Part shown: in pieces, positions 9,639-18,569 of the stretch
How positions within the stretch are numbered: position 1 is the stretch's first letter
Layout: every line of letters starts with the position of its first letter
DNA from: Acetobacteraceae bacterium
GTDB taxonomy: Bacteria > Pseudomonadota > Alphaproteobacteria > Acetobacterales > Acetobacteraceae
Direction of reading: 5' to 3'
Assembly (NCBI GenBank): GCA_025452005.1
Contig: JANWJK010000045.1
Span: 1 to 64,000 of the forward strand
Length of the DNA: 64,000 nucleotides
Made by a program: the position numbers and the translations under genes
Notes under the pieces: generated by a model
Database searches by the model: none
Seen by the model: only the letters and a program-made list of their open reading frames with translations
Told to the model about the DNA's origin: nothing

Positions 9639-10436
9639 TCACCAGCCGAGCATCGAGCGCCAGCTTCGCTCCTCTATCGCATCGAACAGCGCGTCCACCA
9701 ACAGCCCCGGCAGCCGTCGCAGCAGCCCGCGTCGTCGGGGGCGGAATACGCGCGCCCTCGCCTTCTCGCCTCCGTGCCTGCGCACCAGGCTATCGATGTC
9801 GGCGAAACCGTCGATCAGACCAACCTCCAGCGCGCGCTCGCCGAGCATGAAGCTGCCATCGAACAACGCTGCCTCCTCGGCTTTCAGCTTGCCGCCGCGC
9901 CGGGTGCGGACCCAGGCCTTGAAGCGCTCGTGCAGCGCATCCAGCAGCTCCTGCACGAACGCGACATCCTCCGGCTTCTCCGGACTGAACGGATCGAGCC
10001 GCGCCTTGTTGGTCCCGGCGGTGTAGAGCCGCCGCTCCACGCCGAACCGCGCCAGCATGTCGGGGAAGCCGAAGCCACCGCCGCGCACGCCGATCGATCC
10101 GACGATGCTCATGGGGTTCGCGTGGATTTCGTCAGCCGCGCAGGCGAGCCAGTAGCCACCCGACGCGCCGACCTCGCGGATCACCGCATGCACGCTCACT
10201 TTCTGCTCGTCCGCGCGACGGCGGATCAGCGCCGCGATCAGGTCGGATTGCACCGGGGATCCGCCAGGACTTTCGATATCGAGGATCACCGGCCGCCCAC
10301 GCGCGGATCGGAATGCGCGGTCGATCAGCGGCGCCATCGTTCCCATGCTCACCGCACCCGGCCGCGGGGCGATCAATCCATGCATCTCGACCACGTTGAT
10401 GCGCGGCCGGCGCCAGGGCAGCAGACGGAACGGCAT
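9639..10436 (-). CDS. S49-family (SppA/SohB-like) serine peptidase
   Basis: 'ILDIESPGGSPVQSDLI', 'VREVGASGGYWLACAADEIHANPMSIVGSIGV'. Confidence 0.85.
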   Translation of the reverse strand: MPFRLLPWRRPRINVVEMHGLIAPRPGAVSMGTMAPLIDRAFRSARGRPVILDIESPGGSPVQSDLIAALIRRRADEQKVSVHAVIREVGASGGYWLACAADEIHANPMSIVGSIGVRGGGFGFPDMLARFGVERRLYTAGTNKARLDPFSPEKPEDVAFVQELLDALHERFKAWVRTRRGGKLKAEEAALFDGSFMLGERALEVGLIDGFADIDSLVRRHGGEKARARVFRPRRRGLLRRLPGLLVDALFDAIEERSWRSMLGW

Positions 10437-10495
10437 GGTTCCTCCGATCGCTCACGACCATGGCAAGATGGCGGCTCTTGCGCCATACACAACAC

Positions 10496-11374
10496 ATGAT
10501 CGCGCTGCACTTCGCCGGCTATCAGCCCGCCCGTTCGGTCCACACGCGCGCGCTGCACGCGTTGCGGGACAGCCTCGCCCGCCGTTCCGACGGTGCGCTC
10601 GCGATCACCGTGACCGACAGCATCGTCGCCGCAGGCCGCAAGGCCGCCGACCTGCTCACCATGGTGGCGAGCGGCGAACTCGACGGCTGTTACTTCGCCT
10701 CGAGCTATCTCGCCGCCCGCGTTCCGGCGCTTGACGTGTTCGACCAGCCGTTCCACGCCGGCCCACGCGAGGAGGTGTTCGCTGGACTCGACGGCGATGC
10801 CGGCGCAGCACTTGCCGAACGCGTTGCGGTCGCTACGGAGTACCGCGTCCTGGGTTGGTGGGACAACGGCATCCGCCACATCAGCAATGGCGTGCGGCCG
10901 ATCCGCACACCGGCCGACTGCGTCGGCCTGCGGCTTCGCACGCTGGACAATGTGCAGCACAAGGCCGCGTTCCGCCGCCTCGGCTTCGAGCCGATGTTCG
11001 TCGATGTCGCCGATCTGCCGCGAGCGGTGGCAGATGGGACCGTCGATGCGCAGGAGAACCCTCTCACCAACCTGGTGAACTTCAACCTGCAGGCGCATCA
11101 CAAGCACGTCAGCCTGACCGGGCACCTGCTCGGCATCGCCTTGCTGCTGATCAACCGGGCGCGCTACGACTCGCTGCCGGACGAATTGCGCCGCATGCTC
11201 GACGCAGCGGCCGGCGAAAGCGTAACAATCCAACGTGGGATCGCGATTGCCGAAGATGCAGAGTGCCTCAGGTTGCTGGCCGATGCCGGCGTCACCGTCA
11301 TTGGTCCTGATGCGATAGACGTTCAAGCATTCCGAACCGCGGTGGCCACACAAACGCAATCATCCGATGGCTAG
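10496..11374 (+). CDS. DctP-family (TRAP-type) solute-binding protein, no evident signal peptide
   Basis: 'GLRLRTLDNVQHKAAFRRLGFEPMFVDVADLPRAVADGTVDAQENPLTNLVNFNLQAHHKHVSLTGHLL'. Confidence 0.75.
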   Translation: MIALHFAGYQPARSVHTRALHALRDSLARRSDGALAITVTDSIVAAGRKAADLLTMVASGELDGCYFASSYLAARVPALDVFDQPFHAGPREEVFAGLDGDAGAALAERVAVATEYRVLGWWDNGIRHISNGVRPIRTPADCVGLRLRTLDNVQHKAAFRRLGFEPMFVDVADLPRAVADGTVDAQENPLTNLVNFNLQAHHKHVSLTGHLLGIALLLINRARYDSLPDELRRMLDAAAGESVTIQRGIAIAEDAECLRLLADAGVTVIGPDAIDVQAFRTAVATQTQSSDG

Positions 11375-11506
11375 CGTTCATTGACTTCCGGATGCGGCAG
11401 TCCTTTATGCTGCAAGCAGAAATCCACGCGTCGAATGGTGCCGAAATCGATGCCAACCCCGAATCGCCGATCGGACCTTTCCATGCCGCTCGCCGCGTGA
11501 CCTGAT

Positions 11507-12697
11507 ATGCGACTGGTCGTTCTGGACGACGACGAATCGATCGCGCAGTTCATGGCGAATGTGGCGAGCGGGCGCGGCTGGGACGCGCACGCTGTTACGC
11601 ACGAGGACGAATTCCAGGCGTTGGTACGTGCGGCGCCGCCGGAGGCGATCGTCCTGGACCTGCAGCTCGGCGCCAGCGACGGAATCGAGCAACTCCGCTT
11701 CCTGCACAGCCTGGGCTATCGCGGCGCCATCGTGCTGATGAGCGGCTTCGATGGGCGTGTGCTTGCCGCAGCGGAGGCGATCGGCAATTCACTGGGGTTG
11801 ACGATAGTCGCCGTGATCGAGAAGCCGGCACGCGCGGCGCGAGTCCGCGACGTGCTGGCGGCGATCGAGCAAATCCCTGCCGCGACGGTATCGCCCGCCG
11901 CCAGTGCACCTCGGGCGCCCCGATCGGTCTCGCCGAACGACATTGCGGCGGCGATCGATGGCGGGCGGATGGAGCTGCATCTGCAACCGATCGTGTCCGC
12001 TGCCGGACATGCGGTGACGCGCGCCGAGGCACTCATCCGCTGGCGGGATCCGGAGATGGGACTGGTGTCGCCGGAGCAATTCATTCTCGTAGCCGAGCAG
12101 GATGCCGGCGTGATCGACCGGCTGACGATGTGGGTGGCCGAGACCGGCGTCGCGCAGTACCTGAGGCTAGCCGCGCTGGGATCGGCGGTGCAGGTCTGCA
12201 TCAACATCTCGGGTCACAACCTCCGCTCGCTCGACTTCCCGGAACGGATGGCGGCGGTGCTGGCACGCATGTCGGCGCCGCCCGGTGCGATCGGGCTGGA
12301 GGTCACCGAAAGCACCGCGATGCACGATCTCGATACGACAGCCGCGGTGCTGACCAGCCTGCGCCTGAAAGGGTTTCCGATCGCACTCGACGATTTCGGC
12401 ACCGGTCATTCGTCGTTGACCGCGTTGCGGCGGCTGCCATTCTCCGCGATCAAGATCGACAAGTCGTTCGTCGGCGAGCTGGAGACATCGAACGATTCGC
12501 TGATGATCGTGCGCTCGGTGATCCGGCTTGCACACGACATGGGGCTTGCGAGCGTGGCCGAAGGCGTGGGCACCGCCGGTGCGGTGCGCCGATTGACCGA
12601 GCTGGGGATCGACGGCCTGCAGGGCTTCTATTTCAGCGGACCGCTGCCGTTCGAGGGCTTTGCCACGTGGCTGCGCCAGTGGCGCTCCAGGGTCTGA
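11507..12697 (+). CDS. Response regulator with C-terminal EAL domain
   Basis: REC 'LVVLDDDESIAQFM...AIVLDLQLGASDG'; EAL-region motifs 'TRAEALIRWRDPEMG', 'ALDDFGTGHSSLTALRRLPFSAIKIDKSFV', 'VAEGVGTA'. Confidence 0.9.
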   Translation: MRLVVLDDDESIAQFMANVASGRGWDAHAVTHEDEFQALVRAAPPEAIVLDLQLGASDGIEQLRFLHSLGYRGAIVLMSGFDGRVLAAAEAIGNSLGLTIVAVIEKPARAARVRDVLAAIEQIPAATVSPAASAPRAPRSVSPNDIAAAIDGGRMELHLQPIVSAAGHAVTRAEALIRWRDPEMGLVSPEQFILVAEQDAGVIDRLTMWVAETGVAQYLRLAALGSAVQVCINISGHNLRSLDFPERMAAVLARMSAPPGAIGLEVTESTAMHDLDTTAAVLTSLRLKGFPIALDDFGTGHSSLTALRRLPFSAIKIDKSFVGELETSNDSLMIVRSVIRLAHDMGLASVAEGVGTAGAVRRLTELGIDGLQGFYFSGPLPFEGFATWLRQWRSRV

Positions 12698-12721
12698 TCG
12701 CGGCGGCGTCGCCGCACCGGC

Positions 12722-15079
12722 TCAGAACCTGAAGCGCAGTGCGCCGTAGATCACGTGTACCGAATCGTTGGGCACCACCGTACCCGGCAACAGCGCATTG
12801 GCGTACTGCGTCGCGCCCGCGAAGTACATGAAGTCCTTGTAGGTGAACCGTTCGAAGGCGTAACCGAAGAGCACCGTCATGTCCGGGCGGAAGGTGTACT
12901 CGCCGCGCAGGGTGACCACGTTCAAGGTGGACTTCACGTCCGGCAGAGGCTTCCAGACCAAGCTCGGAACCAGGGTCGGTGACGTGGTGGCGACCGACCC
13001 TAGGGCCGGGAAGACGCTGTCGCCGAACGCATAGGCGGTGTCGCCGGACGACAGATTGTAGTCGAAGGTGAACTTGAGGACATTAGGAATGGCCTGCCAG
13101 TCGACCTTCGCTCCGAACGTGTTGACGGAGTCGGTGGTCTGCGCGTTCCAGGGGAACGTGTAACCCCCGGAAAGATAGATGCTGCTCTGGTCATAGAAGA
13201 TCTGCTGGTAGGTGTAGTAGGCATGCGCACTCAGTGAAGGAGTGATCTGCCAGGAGATGTCCGGCCCGACGGAAAGGTTGTGGTTGTTGCGCAGTCCGTA
13301 GGTGCCCTCCGGATAAACGTCCTTGGCGTACTTCACCATCAATGACCCGGTCAGGTCGTTCGTCGGCGAAGCATCGATCGTCCCTTTTACCTCGTCATGC
13401 CTGCGCGACGCCTCGAAGAACATGAAGAACCCCTGGGGGTTGGGTTCGTACGCCGTGCCGCTGATCAGCTCTTGCGAGATACCATTGTCGTAGTTGTGCG
13501 CCGTGCGGTTCTGGTGCGAATAGCTCACGCTGCTGAACACGTCATCGAACAATTGGCTGCGGAGCTTGGCTGTAATTTTGTTCGAGGTGACCAGGGACGT
13601 GTCGGCGAAGGTCCGATTGACGATTTCGAACGTATCGTTCAGCAGGAACTTGGTCTGCGGCAGGATGCGATAGCTGGCCTCCGCCGTGATCGTCTGATGC
13701 TTGTAGCTGTACGGCGCGTTGAAGCAGAGGCCGGTGCCCAGCAGGTTGCAATCGTTGTTTGCGTTATTGCTGGTATTGCTGCGGGTATCCACCTGATAGC
13801 CGTTGCGCGGGCTCTGGTTGTCACGATTGTCGATCGAATAGGACAAACGCAGGTCCAGTTTCGGGATGGGCTGATAGGTCAGAGCGGCGTTGCCGAACAG
13901 CGTCTGTACCAGGCCGTCGAAGCTCGACCTCGGCTCGTGCTGGATGTTGACCGGGTCGCCCGACCCAATCGGGAATGAGTCATTCTGCAACTCCACCCCG
14001 TAGGCGAAGTTGGCATTGAAACGCATCGTCGGGCTGATGTTGTAGCCCACCAAGGCCTTGACCTGATGCGCCGAATTGGACGGCGGGAGCGAGTAGGGGA
14101 TGTAGAGATTGGCGGCCGACGTCCCGAACGTGGTAGTCGGGTTCAGGTTGAACGGGTTCTGCAGGTTGAACTGCGTCATGTTGTCCTTGAAGTTGCTGAA
14201 GGTATAGCCAAGCTGTACCTGCAGCTTTTCGTCGCCGTATGCGGCAAGGACTTCGTATCGATCGGTGTCGTAGTCGATCGGCATGGCGAAGTAGCCGAGG
14301 CCGCTGGTCACTCCTACCGAGGCGGCGGGTGGGATGTTACGTGAGCCACCGGTTCCCGCGGTCGTCAGGGCGACCGTGCCGCCGATTTCTGCCGAATTGG
14401 CCTGATACCCCGTCTTGTGTTCGTGCCGGATCGCTCCGGTGATGGTCCAATCACCCCATTGATACTTGCCGGTACCGGTGAATACGTCGCGCCGGGTGCC
14501 GATGTTGTAGTTGAACAGTCTTGCCGCCAGTGTCGGACTCGGAACCGGCAGCCAGAGCGAGTTGACGGCACCGACGCCCGGGACGAACGGTGTCGCGGGA
14601 TAGAGCAGCGGAATGCTGCCAGGCGGCACGCCGGGAACCGTGGTGCCGTTGTTCGTCCATACGCTATGGAAATTGTTCGTCGCCTCGTACGGGATGCCGT
14701 CATACGAGAAGGTCAGTCCCCAGGTGCCTTGCTGGCCGGCCCTCGCGCTGAATGACCGGTCCCAGAAGCCCAGGTTCGCGCCCTGCACGTCCCAGTAATT
14801 GGTACCGCCGGAGTCCCAGGCATCGCGCTGGCCGAGGTGGAAGTCGCCCAGGCCATAGAACCCGGGAGCCACCGCACCGCTGAATCGGCCGAGATAGTAC
14901 GACCCGTCGCTTTGATACTGGCTGCCGACCGTGACCCAGTTGGTGGGCGGGGGCGCCAGGACCGCCGCTTCCGGCTTCTCGCCGATATCAAAGCCGCTGT
15001 CGCTTTGTGCCAACGCCGGCAGAGGCAGCAGGCACACGACCGCAACACGAACGATGCGGAGGGGAGTGATGCGTGTCAT
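12722..15079 (-). CDS. MtrB/PioB-family outer-membrane beta-barrel protein
   Basis: 785 aa with signal peptide, alternating beta-barrel pattern, C-terminal aromatic 'YGALRFRF', adjacent to decaheme cytochrome. Confidence 0.85.
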   Translation of the reverse strand: MTRITPLRIVRVAVVCLLPLPALAQSDSGFDIGEKPEAAVLAPPPTNWVTVGSQYQSDGSYYLGRFSGAVAPGFYGLGDFHLGQRDAWDSGGTNYWDVQGANLGFWDRSFSARAGQQGTWGLTFSYDGIPYEATNNFHSVWTNNGTTVPGVPPGSIPLLYPATPFVPGVGAVNSLWLPVPSPTLAARLFNYNIGTRRDVFTGTGKYQWGDWTITGAIRHEHKTGYQANSAEIGGTVALTTAGTGGSRNIPPAASVGVTSGLGYFAMPIDYDTDRYEVLAAYGDEKLQVQLGYTFSNFKDNMTQFNLQNPFNLNPTTTFGTSAANLYIPYSLPPSNSAHQVKALVGYNISPTMRFNANFAYGVELQNDSFPIGSGDPVNIQHEPRSSFDGLVQTLFGNAALTYQPIPKLDLRLSYSIDNRDNQSPRNGYQVDTRSNTSNNANNDCNLLGTGLCFNAPYSYKHQTITAEASYRILPQTKFLLNDTFEIVNRTFADTSLVTSNKITAKLRSQLFDDVFSSVSYSHQNRTAHNYDNGISQELISGTAYEPNPQGFFMFFEASRRHDEVKGTIDASPTNDLTGSLMVKYAKDVYPEGTYGLRNNHNLSVGPDISWQITPSLSAHAYYTYQQIFYDQSSIYLSGGYTFPWNAQTTDSVNTFGAKVDWQAIPNVLKFTFDYNLSSGDTAYAFGDSVFPALGSVATTSPTLVPSLVWKPLPDVKSTLNVVTLRGEYTFRPDMTVLFGYAFERFTYKDFMYFAGATQYANALLPGTVVPNDSVHVIYGALRFRF

Positions 15080-15098
15080 GATCCCGTGCTCCGTGGGC

Positions 15099-16043
15099 CT
15101 AGCGTGTGAAGAAAGCGCCGTTGGGGCTGTTCGAGCCGTGGATCTGCGAGTGGCAGTTCACACAGCCTCTGGCCATCATCCGTAGGTTGGCGGCGATCTG
15201 CCCGGGCAGGTTCTGACCGGCCATCGGCTGCGCCTGATGGCCGCTTTCACCGTGGCAGTCCTGGCAGAGATACGGCGCACGCTGGACCAGCAAGGCCGGC
15301 TGGGTGGAGCCGTGCGGCGTGTGGCAGTTCAGGCAGTTCTCGCGCACCGGCTGGTGCTCCCACAGCACCGGGCCGCGCTTCTCCATGTGGCACGTGTAGC
15401 AGGTCTCGTTGACAGTGAATTCCTTCAGCAGCTTCGGACCCGGCGAGCCGTGCGGATTGTGGCAGTCGGCGCAGACCACCAGGCCTTCGCGGATCGGGTG
15501 GTGCGTATACTTGAAAGAGTCGGCCCGCTGTTCCGCATGGCAGGTGAAGCATTTCTGGGGCTGGGTGAACTTCACCAGGATCGGATCCTTGGCGATATGG
15601 ATCGTGTGGCAGGAGTTGCAGGCGAGATCGTTGCGCTGGTGCTGACTGCCCTGCCAGTTCATGCGCAGGCCCGCCTGATGGCAGGTCAGGCATTGCTGCG
15701 TGCGGATCGCGGCGGGCGAGATGTTGGGGCCCTTGAACACGACGTTCGGCGAGTTGGTCCGGCTGGCGACATGCGCTGCACTGGGACCGTGACAACTTTC
15801 GCAGCCCAACTGCCCGAACGGCGCACGCGGATCGCCCTGCGTCGAATGCGGCGTCTGCAGGATCGGCACGACCTTGGCATCCGTGTTGTGGCACTTGAGG
15901 CAGGTCTGCGCTCCGCCGCCGGCAAAGGCGGGGGGTTGTGCGGCCGCCGGGACCGCAGCGTGCGGCGGCTGCGCCAGTGCCGGCACAAGACCCGCGAGCA
16001 TCAGGAAGCCGGAGAGCAGCACCGCGTTGATCATGCTGGGCAT
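15099..16043 (-). CDS. DmsE/MtrA-like periplasmic decaheme c-type cytochrome
   Basis: Signal peptide and ten CXXCH motifs: CLKCH, CESCH, CLTCH, CNSCH, CFTCH, CADCH, CYTCH, CLNCH, CQDCH, CVNCH. Confidence 0.92.
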   Translation of the reverse strand: MPSMINAVLLSGFLMLAGLVPALAQPPHAAVPAAAQPPAFAGGGAQTCLKCHNTDAKVVPILQTPHSTQGDPRAPFGQLGCESCHGPSAAHVASRTNSPNVVFKGPNISPAAIRTQQCLTCHQAGLRMNWQGSQHQRNDLACNSCHTIHIAKDPILVKFTQPQKCFTCHAEQRADSFKYTHHPIREGLVVCADCHNPHGSPGPKLLKEFTVNETCYTCHMEKRGPVLWEHQPVRENCLNCHTPHGSTQPALLVQRAPYLCQDCHGESGHQAQPMAGQNLPGQIAANLRMMARGCVNCHSQIHGSNSPNGAFFTR

Positions 16044-16079
16044 GGAGCGTTCCTAATGTGGAATGTGCGCGGCAGCCCG

Positions 16080-17054
16080 CTATTGGCGGACCGCGACCAG
16101 GTCAGCATTGCCGCTGTTCAGCACCAGCGTTCGCTCGTAGGAGACATAGTGGAAGCGGCGCGCGGCATGGCCGGAGTGGATGGCGAAGCCGATGTGATAG
16201 GTGTTGCCAGGCGCGATGCTGCTGTAGGGCGGGCTCGCATTCAGCGGGCGGCTCAGCGTCACCGACAATGTGCCGCCCGACTGCGTCCCCTCGGCCGTCA
16301 CGATCGAGGGGCCGGCCACATCCCGCTTGTCGAACACCAGTTGGGTCGCCGCCCTGGCCGGCTGCCCGGGATTGAGCAGGGCCTGCCAGTACTCGAGCTG
16401 GTAGCCGTCAGCCCTGAGCTTGGCGAGTTGATCCGGCGCGACCAGGGCATCCCCGCCGCCTTGCCTGGTCAGCTTGGCGCGGGTGCGCGGCAGATACATC
16501 GTGCGCGTCGCGCCCTGGGCACTCGGCATGTTGGTCAGGTCATCGTGGCACGCCGCCCAGCAGCCGCCGCGATTGGCCTCGGACACCTTGCCGTTGTCGA
16601 ACATCACCGTGACCTTGGTGGCATACGCCGGGTCCTGGCGCGCGTCGGGCTGCGCGCCCTCGTTGACGTCCAGGTGCACGTAGAGATTGGTCCCGTCGTT
16701 GGCGACCTTGACCGTCGCCAGGATGGTGCCGGGCTTGCCGGGGATCGGCGTCGGCTCGATCGACGGCTTCTCGCCGGTCTTGAACACACGCGGTTTGCCG
16801 CTAACGATCTGCGGCCCCATGTCCTTTTCTTCACCGATATGACAGGTCGAGCAGTTCTTGCCTTTGCGGAAGTCCTCCGCGCCAGACATGTCGTTGGTCG
16901 TCAGCGCCCACTCCCAGGACGACTGGCCCGGGTAGAACAGAACGACCTCCTTGCCGGGAACGCTCGCCCAGTTGATCCCCGCGCCATGCGCTGCGGGGGA
17001 GGCGAACAGTGCCGCTATTCCTGCGGCGGCGATGGTGCGGAGCGCGGTTGACAT
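16080..17054 (-). CDS. Periplasmic c-type cytochrome with ethylbenzene-dehydrogenase-like heme-binding domain
   Basis: Signal peptide, 'GKNCSTCHIGEEKDMGP', 'GGCWAACHDDLTNMP' (CX3CH), C-terminal 'TYHIGFAIHSGHAARRFHYVSYERTL' as in EB_dh-type domains. Confidence 0.75.
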   Translation of the reverse strand: MSTALRTIAAAGIAALFASPAAHGAGINWASVPGKEVVLFYPGQSSWEWALTTNDMSGAEDFRKGKNCSTCHIGEEKDMGPQIVSGKPRVFKTGEKPSIEPTPIPGKPGTILATVKVANDGTNLYVHLDVNEGAQPDARQDPAYATKVTVMFDNGKVSEANRGGCWAACHDDLTNMPSAQGATRTMYLPRTRAKLTRQGGGDALVAPDQLAKLRADGYQLEYWQALLNPGQPARAATQLVFDKRDVAGPSIVTAEGTQSGGTLSVTLSRPLNASPPYSSIAPGNTYHIGFAIHSGHAARRFHYVSYERTLVLNSGNADLVAVRQ

Positions 17055-17461
17055 GGTGCGGCTCGCTTTCGTGATTTCGTTAGGGAGATGCGGTGGAGCA
17101 GGAAGCGACGGGGCTGCGGCGTGGCGAGTACGGAGGTCCGCCGGCCGCTGAATCGTTGCGGCGGGAGTCGCGTGCTCCATTGCTGCCGTTGTCCCCATGG
17201 CGTCATCCCCGGTCGCGACGGCGGCTGATTGACCGTCCCCGAAGAACGTCAACTCCACCGGCAGCGTATCAATTCCGCTATTATCATGACTCTCGGCGCG
17301 TTGCCTGTAGAGCCAGATTACCGAATTCTAATGATACCAGTTGCGGACAAGTTGTTGAAAGTACATACATTCCGCCCGCCGTGAATGTTACGTTCATTCA
17401 GCGGTAGTACGGCATGATTCGGCTGGTGTGGCGGTCGTGCAACAGAAGCACGACGCTCAGG

Positions 17462-18091
17462 TCAATCGTCGAAGCCCTTGATCTCGTCGACCACCGGCAG
17501 CGTGTGTGCGATGCCCTTGTGGCAGTCGATGCAGGTCTTCTCGCCGGTCAGCAACTGCGCTTGATGGACGCTGGCCGCCTGCGGCTTCTGCTTGGCGAGG
17601 TCCATAGATTCGGGTCTGTGACAAAAGCGACACTCTGCCGAGCGATTCGCCTGCATGCGCGCCCATTCGTGCTGCGCGAGCTCCAGGCGTTTGTTCTGGA
17701 ACTTCTCTCGCGTGTCGAGGACGCCCAACAGGTGTCCCAGCACTTCGGTGGAAGCCTGCATCTTGCGCGCGATCTTCAGCGTCCAGGGATGCGGCACATG
17801 ACAATCGGAGCAGATGGCGCGCACGCCCGAGCGGTTGGCCCAATGGATCGTGCCGTGCAGCTCCTGATAGACGTTGTCACGCATCTCATGGCAACTGATG
17901 CAGAATTCCTCGGTATTGGCGACTTCCATCGCAGTATTGAACGTGCCCCAGAATAGCACGCCGGCAATGAAGCCGCCGACCGTCAGGAACAGCAGGCTGA
18001 AATGCGTGGCCGGCCGGGCAACCGTCCAGGTCCGCAAGCGGCCGAACAGCCTTGACCAGAACCCTTGGCGACGGGCGGGCGCATCGGACAC
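17462..18091 (-). CDS. NapC/NirT/CymA-family membrane-anchored multiheme cytochrome
   Basis: N-terminal TM helix then CISCH, CSDCH, CRFCH, CIDCH. GTG start at 18091 proposed; alternative ATG 18157. Confidence 0.88.
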   Translation of the reverse strand: MSDAPARRQGFWSRLFGRLRTWTVARPATHFSLLFLTVGGFIAGVLFWGTFNTAMEVANTEEFCISCHEMRDNVYQELHGTIHWANRSGVRAICSDCHVPHPWTLKIARKMQASTEVLGHLLGVLDTREKFQNKRLELAQHEWARMQANRSAECRFCHRPESMDLAKQKPQAASVHQAQLLTGEKTCIDCHKGIAHTLPVVDEIKGFDD

Positions 18092-18101
18092 GCCGCAGCC
18101 C

Positions 18102-18389
18102 TTACCACGGTCCGGGCAGTCCGGTGAGCCTGAAATACGTCCAGAATGCGAACCCATAGGCGCCGACGACCGCCACCGTCACGATCGGGCAGACCACGAT
18201 CGCGAGGACGACGAAGCTCGCTGCCTCCCGCCATCGCCGCCGTCCCGCTACTTCGGCCTGACCGCCATCGGTCAGCGTCCATGCCTCCCCCGCCATCTGG
18301 AGGCCGTCTCCCGAGCCGGGGAAATAGGGCGAAGCGGCAGACTGCGGGTCGGATTGGAATCTCGCTCGGTTTCTCGCCGCCAATCGCAT
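18102..18389 (-). CDS. NapE-like small membrane protein
   Basis: C-terminal '[37 protein letters not shown]' is NapE/TorE-like; adjacent to NapC-like gene. Start uncertain. Confidence 0.7.
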   Translation of the reverse strand: MRLAARNRARFQSDPQSAASPYFPGSGDGLQMAGEAWTLTDGGQAEVAGRRRWREAASFVVLAIVVCPIVTVAVVGAYGFAFWTYFRLTGLPGPW

Positions 18390-18569
18390 GGCATCCCCCG
18401 GTGTAGAGTTTGGAGCGGTCAGATTTTGTGGTAACAATTCGCGACTATCACAATGGCGTTATCATTTTGTAGGCCCAATGTATCGGCTTTTGATAGGTCC
18501 AGCTCGCGTGCCTCGGTCGCACATATCGGGATTCATCAAGTAATTTTGGATGATTCGGCATCGTCTCGC

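Noticed and set aside
15237-17051. 604-aa plus-strand ORF
   Set aside because: Antisense to the decaheme and EB_dh cytochromes; composition typical of a shadow ORF.
18438-18569. FNR box upstream of the NapE/NapC-like genes
   Set aside because: Only isolated TTGAT-like half-sites; no TTGAT-N4-ATCAA palindrome.
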